Below, piece after piece: positions 7,215 through 13,102 of a DNA stretch of 13,102 bases. The position numbers and the translations under genes were made by a program. Source of the DNA: an uncultured Collinsella sp. (GTDB taxonomy: Bacteria; Actinomycetota; Coriobacteriia; Coriobacteriales; Coriobacteriaceae); contig UQZC01000022.1 of the NCBI GenBank assembly GCA_900545505.1, forward strand, positions 1 to 13,102, written 5' to 3'. The stretch's first letter is position 1, and every line of letters begins with the position of its first letter. The notes beneath the pieces are model-generated. The model searched no databases and had not been told where the DNA came from. It saw nothing but the letters and a program-made list of their open reading frames with translations.

Positions 7215-7232
7215 CGCGGTATCGTTACCGCG
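7215..7232 (+). promoter_or_regulatory. Perfect 7-bp hairpin in the xpt leader
   Basis: CGCGGTA (7215-7221), loop TCGT, TACCGCG (7226-7232) lies between the predicted transcription start and the ribosome site GAAGGGG (7234-7240). It could be an operator or an mRNA-stabilising hairpin. It does not cover the ribosome site. Confidence 0.4.
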
Positions 7233-7247
7233 AGAAGGGGTTGCGCC

Positions 7248-7816
7248 ATGCAGGAGCTTGAGGATCGTATTCGCCATGACGGCATCGTAAAGGCCGGTAA
7301 CGTCCTTAAGGTTGACGCCTTCCTCAACCACCAGTGCGACGTTGAGCTGTTCGACCACATGGGTGCCGAGTGGGCCCGTCTGTTCGAGGGTGTCGAGATC
7401 AACAAGATTCTGACGATTGAGGCTTCGGGCATTGGCATGGCTTGCATCGCGGCTCAGCATTTTGGTGGCGTGCCGGTGGTCTTTGCCAAGAAGGCGCAGT
7501 CTATCAACCTCGACGGCGAGCAGTATGCCACGACCATCTACTCCTTTACTAAGCAGAAGGAGTACCCGGTCATCGTTGGCAAGCGCTTCCTGTCCGAGGG
7601 CGACAAGGTCCTGATTATCGACGACTTCCTGGCCAACGGCTGCGCGCTCGAGGGTCTTATCAAGATCTGCGAGGCTGCGGGTGCCGAGGTGTCTGGTATT
7701 GTACTCACGCCTTCTTGGCAGGCGGCGATAAGCTCCGCGAGCGCGGCTTCCGTGTTGAGAGCCTGGCCCGTATCGCCGATATGGACTGCGAGACCGGCGA
7801 GATCACCTTCGCCTAA
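7248..7816 (+). pseudogene. xpt: Xanthine phosphoribosyltransferase, 3' end disrupted
   Basis: The first 151 residues match Xpt, which makes XMP from xanthine and PRPP in purine salvage. KVDAFLNHQ (21-29) includes N27, the purine-contact residue of the Bacillus enzyme. FAKKAQS (79-85) and the PRPP loop VLIIDDFLANG (121-131) are intact. After SGI (149-151, to base 7700), eight bases stand where the family has about six codons (GIxxEK). Frame then shifts, and AFLAGGDKLRERGF...GEITFA continues one frame over to a TAA at 7814-7816. The lost segment carries the conserved lysine (K156 in Bacillus) that helps hold xanthine. Translated as it stands, the protein would run on to 7898 with an unrelated tail. 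It is probably inactive or an assembly fault. Confidence 0.85.
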
Positions 7817-7843
7817 GCGCGCAACACAAGCGATTGGTATGCG

Positions 7844-7879
7844 ATGTGACAAAGGGACCGTCCCTTTGTCACATTTTTT
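7844..7879 (+). terminator. Perfect palindrome with T6: terminator and member of a repeat family
   Basis: Fourteen pairs (7844-7857 with 7861-7874) close a CCG loop, and TTTTTT follows from 7874. It sits 28 bp after the original xpt stop codon and can work as its terminator. The arm GTGACAAAGGGAC matches the arm of the palindrome at 8289-8359 at 11 of 13 positions, so it also looks like a copy of a repeat. Confidence 0.8.
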
Positions 7880-7899
7880 GTATGAGGGGAGGTTTTGAT

Positions 7900-8280
7900 A
7901 TGGATGAGAACACGATGGGATGGCGTGAGTATGCGCGCTATGCCGAGATGTCGGTCGAGGAGCTGGCGCGCGATTGCGAGGTACAGGTGTTTCGCGCGAC
8001 GGGTCCGGGTGGACAGGGCGTGAACACGACGGATTCAGCGGTGCGCATGAAGCATGGGCCCACGGGGATTGTCGTGACGGCGCGCGAGAGCCGCAGCCAG
8101 TTCCAGAACCGTAGCTGCTGTCTGCGTAAGCTACGCGCCGAGCTTGGGCGTCGCGGGCGTCCACCGCGCCGTCGCGTCAAGACCAAAGTGCCTCAGCGCT
8201 CTCGCCAGCGCAGGCTCAACGACAAACACTTCAACGCCATTAAAAAGGCCAACCGTCGCAAACCGGGCAGCGACGAATAG
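7900..8280 (+). CDS. Stand-alone GGQ-domain release-factor-like protein (ArfB/YaeJ or PrfH type)
   Basis: This 126-residue protein is only the catalytic domain of a peptide chain release factor. RATGPGGQGVNTTDSAVRM (32-50) contains the GGQ tripeptide that triggers release of the peptide from tRNA on the ribosome. No codon-reading domain is present. A very basic tail follows (85-122: RRGRPPRRRVKTKVPQRSRQRR and KKANRRK, split here), like the tail ArfB places in the empty mRNA channel. It likely rescues stalled ribosomes, but its relation to ArfB rather than PrfH-type proteins is unproved. The ATG at 7900 has a strong GAGGGGAGG site; an in-frame GTG upstream is inside the palindrome region and unlikely. 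The gene is bracketed by two related palindromes. Confidence 0.88.
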   Translation: MDENTMGWREYARYAEMSVEELARDCEVQVFRATGPGGQGVNTTDSAVRMKHGPTGIVVTARESRSQFQNRSCCLRKLRAELGRRGRPPRRRVKTKVPQRSRQRRLNDKHFNAIKKANRRKPGSDE

Positions 8281-8288
8281 CCTCCTCA

Positions 8289-8359
8289 TAAGTTGCGGTG
8301 AAATAGGGACTGTTTTACGGCTTTAGCTGCATAAACAGTCCCTATTTCACCGCAACTTA
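8289..8359. repeat. Perfect 27-bp inverted repeat (REP-like palindrome)
   Basis: The arm at 8289-8315 is the exact reverse complement of 8333-8359, with a 17-nt loop at 8316-8332. It lies between the convergent release-factor-like and lipid-kinase genes. There is no T-run on either side, so it is not a textbook terminator. Its inner arm GTGAAATAGGGAC resembles GTGACAAAGGGAC of the palindrome at 7844-7874. Such palindromes are typical of dispersed REP-type families, but copy number cannot be seen from one window. Confidence 0.85.
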
Positions 8360-8382
8360 GGTGGCGTTAGTGGGTGGGGTGC

Positions 8383-8441
8383 CAGACGTGGAGGGCGGCC
8401 GGGGGGGAGTTGATCCATCGGGCTATCAGACGTGGAGGGCG
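8383..8441. repeat. 15-bp direct repeat at the 3' end of the lipid kinase gene
   Basis: CAGACGTGGAGGGCG occurs at 8383-8397 and again at 8427-8441, 44 bp apart. The right copy contains the stop codon and the last codons (ALHV) of the lipid kinase. The left copy would encode ALHV again, followed by WHPTH and a stop. Confidence 0.8.
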
Positions 8442-9373
8442 CCGGCGAGGATGTCGACCTCGATGCGCGAGGCGACGATGGGCTCGCCGTCGGCCTGGAT
8501 GGGGTAGTCGGGCTCCTCAAAGGTAAGCTCGGCATGGCGACAGCGGCGTATGCGAACCGATGGCAGCTTGGTATGGTGGCCATCTTTGGCCGAAAGGAAC
8601 ATGGGAAGCGCGACCGCGCGCGGAACGGGGCCGCAGGCGTAGCAGACGTCGAGTATGCCGTCGCAGGGGTCGGCGTCAGGACAGATGCGATAGCCCGAGC
8701 CATAGGTAGGACCCAGCTGAATCGCCATGATAATCGCCTGCACGCGCTCGGCGGGTGCCCCGTCAAAGCTGACTGTCATGGGGTAGTTGCGATAGCGCAG
8801 ACCAAACTGCTCAAGTCCCGAGAGGGTGTAGAGCGGAGCGCCCGTCAAGCCGGTCTTTTTGCGTAGCTCGGTGGTGCCAAGGCCGATGGCGGCATCGATG
8901 CCGACCGAAAGCGTCTGGTCGTAGTACTCAACGGTAGCCTCGCCGCTGCCGGTTGCGGGGTTCCATGAGCGAATGCGTCCGATATCCTGGTACTGCAGCT
9001 CGCAGGTGAGCAGCGCGCCAAAATCTTTGCCGGAGAAATCTTCGATACCGAGCGTTTGGGCAAAATCGTTGCCGGAGCCTACGGGCAGGACGGCAAGGGC
9101 GGGGCGGGCGTCCTCCTCTTGCGTCATAAGCCCGTTGACGACCTCGTGAATCACGCCGTCGCCGCCAAGGGCGATAACGGTGCGATAGCCCGTTGCCTGT
9201 GCGGCCAGCTCCTTGGCGTGTCCCATGCGCTCGGTTAGCACCAAGTCAAACTGGGATGCGCGTGCAGTCATGTCCAAAAAGCGCTGCAGGCGCTCGGCAA
9301 CTTCGCGCGCCGCGCCCGACTGGGCGGCAGGATTGGCGATGATGAGCGTGCGACCAAAATCAGTTGCGTGCAT
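8426..9373 (-). CDS. Diacylglycerol kinase family lipid kinase (DgkB/YegS type)
   Basis: This 315-residue cytoplasmic or membrane-associated kinase phosphorylates a lipid such as diacylglycerol with ATP, recycling it to phosphatidic acid. The catalytic domain is complete: IIANPAAQSG (11-20), the nucleotide motif ALGGDGVIHEVVNGL (68-82) and LPVGSGNDFAQTLG (96-109). The C-terminal domain has SVGIDAAIG (156-164), CPDADPCDGILDV (231-243) and IQADGEPI (292-299), all expected for DgkB/YegS proteins. The start is the ATG at 9373 with GGGAG seven bases upstream; an earlier in-frame ATG adds an arginine-rich stretch with no motif. It follows the CLC gene on the same strand after 87 bp. The 3' end carries a short direct repeat that may have shortened the protein. 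Confidence 0.92.
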   Translation of the reverse strand: MHATDFGRTLIIANPAAQSGAAREVAERLQRFLDMTARASQFDLVLTERMGHAKELAAQATGYRTVIALGGDGVIHEVVNGLMTQEEDARPALAVLPVGSGNDFAQTLGIEDFSGKDFGALLTCELQYQDIGRIRSWNPATGSGEATVEYYDQTLSVGIDAAIGLGTTELRKKTGLTGAPLYTLSGLEQFGLRYRNYPMTVSFDGAPAERVQAIIMAIQLGPTYGSGYRICPDADPCDGILDVCYACGPVPRAVALPMFLSAKDGHHTKLPSVRIRRCRHAELTFEEPDYPIQADGEPIVASRIEVDILAGALHV

Positions 9374-9460
9374 GGGGCGACTCCCGGCGTGTGACGTGAC
9401 GGTGCGGTCGCGCTCAGGTCGAATTGCCCCCGATTGTGGCTGCACGGCGAATACTAACGT

Positions 9461-10882
9461 CTACTCTATCAGGTCGTTGTGGCGCTCGATAGCATCCCCT
9501 ACCCTACCGCCCCCATCCACAATAAGCGAACGGCGCTTGGGTGAGATGATGCGCTGGGCGGGGTACACGCCACGGTGTCCGGCGGTTAGGTAGCTGATAA
9601 AGGCCACGATGACAAAGAACCCGGCGGCCGTGCCGTGGAACAGGTCGATGGCCATCATACAGGTAGTGATGGGCACGTTAAGGCCGGCGCAGAACACGCC
9701 GAGCATGCCGAGAGCCGCCAGGAAACTGGGGTCGAGCCCGGTAAGGCAACCGATCCAGCCGCCGAGCGCCGCACCGATACCAAACAGGGGCGTGACCTCG
9801 CCGCCTTGGAAGCCGGCACCCAGGGTGAGCGCTGTGACGACCAACTTGATGGCTGCGTCCGCCAGGGTGGTGTTGCCGGCAAATCCGGCGCCGGAAAGCC
9901 ACGTGGAAAGGCCGGCGTAGTCCCAGGCGTCGAGGAGGGCATAGGCGGCCAAAACCGCGAGTGCGCCTATGAGTGCGCGAATAAGGTAATTGGTGATAAA
10001 GCGACCGTACAGGCTCTTGACGGTTCGAACCGACCAGGCAAAGAGGCGTGCCGTCAGACCGAAGATAATGGCGCTGATAACAACGATGACAACCGTCCGT
10101 GGTGTCATGTTGGGAACGCTTGCGATAACATTCGCCTCGTACTCGGTACCTAGGGCGAGTGATGTAAAGTAGCCGGTAAATGAGGCGACCAGGCAGTAGA
10201 TGCCCGCGGTGTAGTCGATCTTGCCGATAAAGCACATCTCCATGCCAAAGAAAGCTCCGGCAAGGGGCGAACCGAATACGGCGCCAAAGGCCGACGAGAT
10301 GCCGGCGAGCATGAGGTCGTGGTGGTCATGCTTTTTGAGGTGGGCGAGGCTCGAGATGTTGCTGGCGATGGTGCCGCCAATCTGCACCGCGGCTCCCTCG
10401 CGACCGGCCGATCCGCCCGTTAGGTGCGTGAGCGTGGAGCAGACGAAGGTGAGGACGGCCATGCGCATATGGATGAGGCGTGTGCCCAGAGCGGAGTCGA
10501 TGACCAGGTTGTTGCCACGCTTGGCGGCAAGACCGTGGTTTTTGTACACCCATGCGGTGGCAACGCCCACAACGGGAAGCAAGGCGTAGACCCACACATG
10601 GTGCTCGCGATAGTCGGTCGCGATATTCAACGAGGCCAAAAACGCCCAAGCGGCAACGCCCATGGCGAGCGAGACGATGACGACGAGTGCGAGCAACTTA
10701 GCGCTCGCAAGTAGGTTGCGGGCGTTGCGGCGCGTGTCGGCAGCCAAGAGATGCTCGGAGCGGGTAAGTTGATGCCTGCCTGCCGTGATGACGTCATTAA
10801 GGGAGAAAAAGCCGCCGTCGTCGAGCGGCTGGGAATGATCCTGCGCTTTGTTTGCGCTTTCGGGTTTGTCGTTATGAGCCAT
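9461..10882 (-). CDS. CLC-family antiporter, predicted fluoride/proton type (CLC-F)
   Basis: This 473-residue membrane protein is a CLC exchanger. Helices begin near residue 60. GGSAGREGAAVQIGG (156-170) holds the gating glutamate E162, and FGSPLAGAFFGMEM (203-216) is a CLC signature. Chloride CLCs carry GSGIP at the first anion site; here the matching place reads KRGNNLVID (121-129). Later, GAGFQGGEVTPLFGIG (355-370) gives E362-V363-T364. As I recall, asparagine or methionine at the first site and a GEVTP segment mark the fluoride/proton antiporters of the CLC-F clade. The E162-E362 distance equals the 200 residues between E118 and E318 of the Enterococcus casseliflavus protein. It would export fluoride. 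No C-terminal CBS domains. The ATG at 10882 has AGAGGA upstream. No fluoride riboswitch was found. Confidence 0.9.
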   Translation of the reverse strand: MAHNDKPESANKAQDHSQPLDDGGFFSLNDVITAGRHQLTRSEHLLAADTRRNARNLLASAKLLALVVIVSLAMGVAAWAFLASLNIATDYREHHVWVYALLPVVGVATAWVYKNHGLAAKRGNNLVIDSALGTRLIHMRMAVLTFVCSTLTHLTGGSAGREGAAVQIGGTIASNISSLAHLKKHDHHDLMLAGISSAFGAVFGSPLAGAFFGMEMCFIGKIDYTAGIYCLVASFTGYFTSLALGTEYEANVIASVPNMTPRTVVIVVISAIIFGLTARLFAWSVRTVKSLYGRFITNYLIRALIGALAVLAAYALLDAWDYAGLSTWLSGAGFAGNTTLADAAIKLVVTALTLGAGFQGGEVTPLFGIGAALGGWIGCLTGLDPSFLAALGMLGVFCAGLNVPITTCMMAIDLFHGTAAGFFVIVAFISYLTAGHRGVYPAQRIISPKRRSLIVDGGGRVGDAIERHNDLIE

Positions 10883-10911
10883 ACGTTCCTCTTTTAGGTT
10901 GCAACGCAAGC

Positions 10912-10917
10912 ATTATA
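10912..10917 (-). promoter_or_regulatory. -10 element (TATAAT) for the CLC gene
   Basis: A perfect TATAAT on the - strand lies 30 nt before the CLC start codon and would give a leader of about 23 nt. No good -35 is visible at the expected distance. A second - strand TATAAT lies at 11028-11033. Confidence 0.4.
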
Positions 10918-11027
10918 AAACGCGGTAAACGCGACGAGCCGGTGGGTTGGTTTCCATTCTGTTTCGCGGCCTGCAACCGACAGGTGTATTTGCGGGTACA
11001 GGACGAGTCGCGGTCGTGCGTTGGGGG

Positions 11028-11035
11028 ATTATACT
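11028..11035. promoter_or_regulatory. Overlapping divergent -10 elements between CLC and moeA
   Basis: ATTATACT reads as TATACT on the + strand (11030-11035) and TATAAT on the - strand (11033-11028). It could serve moeA, leaving a leader of about 50 nt, or a second CLC promoter. No matching -35 was found in either direction, so this rests on the -10 alone. Confidence 0.3.
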
Positions 11036-11092
11036 GAGACAAGCATAAAGAATTGGCGCCCCTGTTGTGCGCCGTGGCATTAAGAGGTGCAT

Positions 11093-12355
11093 ATGGCAGA
11101 GAAACTCATTCCACTGGAGGACGCACAGTCGATTGTCCTGTCGCACGTTGCTCCGACCGATCTCGTCGAGATTCCCGTGTGGCAGGGGGGGGGTTTTCCC
11201 TTGGCCGAGGACGCGGTGGCCGATATCGATATCTCGCCGTTTGCCAACAGCGCTATGGACGGATATGCCGTGCGCTCGGCGGACTTGGTGCAGGCATCTG
11301 GCGAGGCGCCGGTGACGCTCGACGTTATCGGACACGAGGCCGCGGGCCATGTGTTTGAGGGCGCAATCGGTGCGGGCGAGGCGGTCCGCATCATGACAGG
11401 CGCGCCGGTGCCCGAGGGTGCCGATGCCGTGGTGAAGTACGAGATCGTCGATGTGCTCGACGGTGACGGCAACGAGGGCTCGCACGTTCGCTTTTCGGCG
11501 CCGGCCAAGGTAGGGGAGAACGTTCGCTCTGCTGCCGAGGAGGCCCATTCCGGCGATGTTGTGATGCGTGCTGGAGAGGTTGTGGCCCCGGCGGGCGCGG
11601 GTCTGCTGGCAAGCGCCGGGTATGCAAGCGTGAAGGTGCACGCCGCGCCGCGCGTGGGCATTATCTCGCTGGGGACGGAACTGGTCGCACCGAGTAAGGT
11701 ACCGGCGCGCGGTCAGATTCGCGACTCCAACTCGTCGGCGTTGATGGCCGAGGCGCTCGATGCAGGAGCCGAGCCCGTGTTCTACGGCATTGCGCCCGAC
11801 GATGAGCAGGCGATCGCCGAACTGGTGCATCGTGCCGTGCAGGAGTGCGATTTTGTCATTACGAGCGGTGGCGCCTCGGCGGGCGATTACGACTATGTGA
11901 CGGCGCTCGTCCGGCGCGAGGGCGAGGTGCTGTTTGACCGCATCTCGATGCGTCCGGGCAAGGCCATCACGTTTGGCTTGCTCGGGGGTAAGCCGTATTT
12001 GGGGCTTTCGGGCAATCCAGCGGCGGCGTATGTGGGCTTTGAGATGCTCGCGCGCCCAGCGATTCGCAAGATGCATGGTTTTGCCGAGGGGGCGCGCCCC
12101 GTGCAGCGAGCGGTTCTTACCCACGGTGTGAAAAAGCGCCAGGACCGACGCTTCTTCGATCGCGCCACGGTTTTGCGCGACCCCGAGACCGGTGAGCTGT
12201 TGGTGACCGAGGCCAAGACGCAGAATTCGGCGCTGCTCGGCACGATGCAGCGGGCCAACTGTCTACTGCGTATTGACGAAGGACCGTGCGAGCTCAAGGC
12301 GGGAGATGCTGTGGACGTTGTTCGCGTCGACCTGCCCGAGGGCGCCGTGTTGTAG
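11093..12355 (+). CDS. moeA: Molybdopterin molybdenumtransferase MoeA
   Basis: This 420-residue cytoplasmic enzyme inserts molybdate into adenylated molybdopterin, the last step of molybdenum cofactor synthesis. The N-terminal MoeA domain has PFANSAMDGYAVR (49-61) and RIMTGAPVPEGADAVVKYE (99-117). The MogA-like domain runs from about 187: VGIISLGTELV, DSNSSAL (211-217), TSGGASAGDYD (257-267), MRPGKAITFG (286-295) and GLSGNPAAAYVGFE (304-317). A small C-terminal beta domain follows. The ATG at 11093 has AGAGG five bases upstream; a GTG two codons earlier overlaps that site. A run of nine G at 11185-11193 codes GGG at 32-34. mogA follows after 10 bp, so the two form an operon. Confidence 0.95.
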   Translation: MAEKLIPLEDAQSIVLSHVAPTDLVEIPVWQGGGFPLAEDAVADIDISPFANSAMDGYAVRSADLVQASGEAPVTLDVIGHEAAGHVFEGAIGAGEAVRIMTGAPVPEGADAVVKYEIVDVLDGDGNEGSHVRFSAPAKVGENVRSAAEEAHSGDVVMRAGEVVAPAGAGLLASAGYASVKVHAAPRVGIISLGTELVAPSKVPARGQIRDSNSSALMAEALDAGAEPVFYGIAPDDEQAIAELVHRAVQECDFVITSGGASAGDYDYVTALVRREGEVLFDRISMRPGKAITFGLLGGKPYLGLSGNPAAAYVGFEMLARPAIRKMHGFAEGARPVQRAVLTHGVKKRQDRRFFDRATVLRDPETGELLVTEAKTQNSALLGTMQRANCLLRIDEGPCELKAGDAVDVVRVDLPEGAVL

Positions 12356-12365
12356 GAGGAATGCT

Positions 12366-12845
12366 ATGGAGCTGAAGATTTCGATCGTGACGTGCTCGGA
12401 TACGCGTGATCTTGCTCAGGATGAGGCCGGAGCAGCACTCGAGGAACTTATCGAGGCACAGGGCTGGACGGTCGCCTCACATGTGGTCGTGCGCGACGAC
12501 GTCAGCGAGATCGGTGATGCCATTGTGGAAGCCGCCGATGAGTGCCACGCCAATGTCGTGCTCACCTGCGGCGGCACGGGGCTTTCGATGCGCGATGTAA
12601 CACCCGAGGCGACGCGTTCCGTCTGCGACCGCGATGTGCCGGGTATTGCCGAGGCAATTCGTGCCTACTCCATGACCAAGACGCGCCGCGCCATGCTCTC
12701 GCGCGCTATTTGCATGCAACGAGGTCATACACTTGTCGTAAACTTTCCCGGTTCTACGAAGGCCGCCCGCGAAAGCTGGGAGGCCATAGCAGACCAGCTG
12801 GAGCATGCGGCTCAGATGACGGCGGGCGGCGGACATACCAACTAA
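12366..12845 (+). CDS. mogA: Molybdopterin adenylyltransferase MogA/MoaB family
   Basis: This 159-residue cytoplasmic enzyme activates molybdopterin by adenylation, making the substrate for MoeA. The MoCF fold is clear: KISIVTCSDTR (4-14), LTCGGTGLSMRDVTPEAT (66-83) with the catalytic-type aspartate and the GGTG loop, and VVNFPGSTKAARE (124-136), where family members usually have LPGSPKA. Length is typical of a single-domain MogA/MoaB protein. Its ATG sits 10 bp after the moeA stop with a strong AGGAGGA site, so translation is probably coupled in part. MoaB and MogA are hard to tell apart by sequence; pairing with moeA supports the adenylyltransferase role. A modest terminator follows. Confidence 0.93.
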   Translation: MELKISIVTCSDTRDLAQDEAGAALEELIEAQGWTVASHVVVRDDVSEIGDAIVEAADECHANVVLTCGGTGLSMRDVTPEATRSVCDRDVPGIAEAIRAYSMTKTRRAMLSRAICMQRGHTLVVNFPGSTKAARESWEAIADQLEHAAQMTAGGGHTN

Positions 12846-12858
12846 GCGGTTTACCTGC

Positions 12859-12894
12859 GGCGGGGCGACCTGAACGGCTACTCCGCCTTTGTTT
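12859..12894 (+). terminator. Probable terminator of moeA-mogA
   Basis: GGCGGGG (12859-12865) pairs with CTCCGCC (12881-12887), seven pairs with one G-T, across a 15-nt loop. The tail is TTTGTTTT. It lies 14 bp after the mogA stop codon. Confidence 0.6.
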
Positions 12895-12933
12895 TCTGCG
12901 AATCGACGCCGAGGTGCACGGTAATTTGAAACT

Positions 12934-13001
12934 ATATTCTCTGACGAGAATAATATCTCACTATCATTATTCGCGCAGAAGTATAATCTGATTGCAGATT
13001 A
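12934..13001 (+). promoter_or_regulatory. AT-rich promoter with three dyads before the Tat-exported gene
   Basis: A perfect -10 TATAAT is at 12982-12987, with no good -35. Three 7-bp dyads surround it: TATTCTC-TGAC-GAGAATA (12935-12952), GAATAAT-N11-ATTATTC (overlapping, about 12948-12972) and TAATCTG-ATTG-CAGATTA (12984-13001), which covers the -10 and the likely start site. The missing -35 and the dyads suggest a regulated promoter. The stretch CTATCATTATTC resembles half of a Fur box, but this is weak. Confidence 0.5.
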
Positions 13002-13047
13002 AAGCCCGCGGCGGGGTGCCCGGGCATAGCGTTCGAAAGGGTTGAAC

Positions 13048-13102
13048 ATGTTCGATATGGTTTCTCGCCGCGGATTCGTTTCGCTTTCTGCTGTCGCCGC
13101 TG
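13048..13102 (+). CDS. Tat-exported protein, N-terminus only
   Basis: Only 18 codons are present before the window ends. They read MFDMVSRRGFVSLSAVAA: a short N-region, the twin-arginine motif SRRGFV and the start of a hydrophobic segment, as in a Tat signal peptide. Many such proteins in this group are lipoprotein substrate-binding proteins or exported redox enzymes. The moeA-mogA neighbours make a molybdenum link possible, but nothing in the 55 bases shows it. The ATG has AAAGGG six bases upstream. An in-frame ATG three codons later is less well placed. Confidence 0.7.
   Translation, partial: MFDMVSRRGFVSLSAVAA

Noticed and set aside
7193..7247. Purine riboswitch upstream of xpt
   Set aside because: The predicted leader is about 48 nt, too short for the roughly 70-nt aptamer, and its conserved loops are absent.
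8289..8359. Ordinary bidirectional terminator
   Set aside because: No T-run follows the stem on either strand, and the 27-bp perfect arms are longer than needed; treated as a repeat instead.
10883..11092. Fluoride (crcB) riboswitch upstream of the CLC gene
   Set aside because: Looked for on the - strand; the conserved GATG-type segments and pseudoknot layout were not found. A covariance search could overturn this.
10913..12124. 403-codon - strand open frame opposite moeA
   Set aside because: It is a shadow of moeA with an Arg/His-rich sequence and covers the promoter region.

Overview
The window looks like chromosomal DNA from a GC-rich actinobacterium of the class Coriobacteriia, most like Collinsella. 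This is judged from protein style, GTG/TTG starts, AAAGG-type ribosome sites and an actinobacterial class A RNase P RNA; no database search was possible. Most of it is ordinary housekeeping sequence. There is no CRISPR array, tRNA, rRNA, transposase or phage gene.

Layout. 1-583 (-): 5' part of a HAD phosphatase, running off the left edge. 584-898: divergent control region. 899-2065 (+): rpsA (ribosomal protein S1, TTG start) with a terminator. 2389-2752 (+): rnpB, followed by a long hairpin. 2980-3615 (+): IMPACT/YigZ-family protein. 3684-4129 (-): small cysteine-rich C_GCAxxG_C_C protein, broken by a frameshift. 4360-5643 (+): PLP-dependent O-acetylhomoserine sulfhydrylase-type enzyme with a structured leader. 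5785-7089 (+): DHA2-type MFS exporter. 7248-7816 (+): xanthine phosphoribosyltransferase (xpt) with a damaged 3' end. 7900-8280 (+): stand-alone GGQ release-factor domain protein, flanked by two related palindromes. 8426-9373 (-): diacylglycerol-kinase-type lipid kinase. 9461-10882 (-): CLC antiporter with fluoride-type (CLC-F) signatures. 11093-12355 and 12366-12845 (+): moeA and mogA, the last steps of molybdenum cofactor synthesis, in one operon. 13048 onward (+): start of a Tat-exported protein behind an AT-rich, dyad-rich promoter.

How the genes work together. rpsA and rnpB serve translation and tRNA processing. moeA-mogA form a clear functional pair: MogA adenylates molybdopterin and MoeA inserts molybdate. 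The CLC and lipid-kinase genes are same-strand neighbours 87 bp apart and may be co-transcribed. The remaining genes look like single units, several with their own terminator.

Most worth a second look: (a) two related palindromes bracketing the release-factor-like gene, probably a dispersed repeat family; (b) the CLC protein, whose motifs point to fluoride rather than chloride; (c) a structured leader ending on the ribosome site of the sulfhydrylase gene; (d) a hairpin that would hide the rpsA ribosome site; (e) two disrupted genes, one by a single-base shift and one by a net loss of about 10 nt at the active site. I found no clear new multi-gene system.
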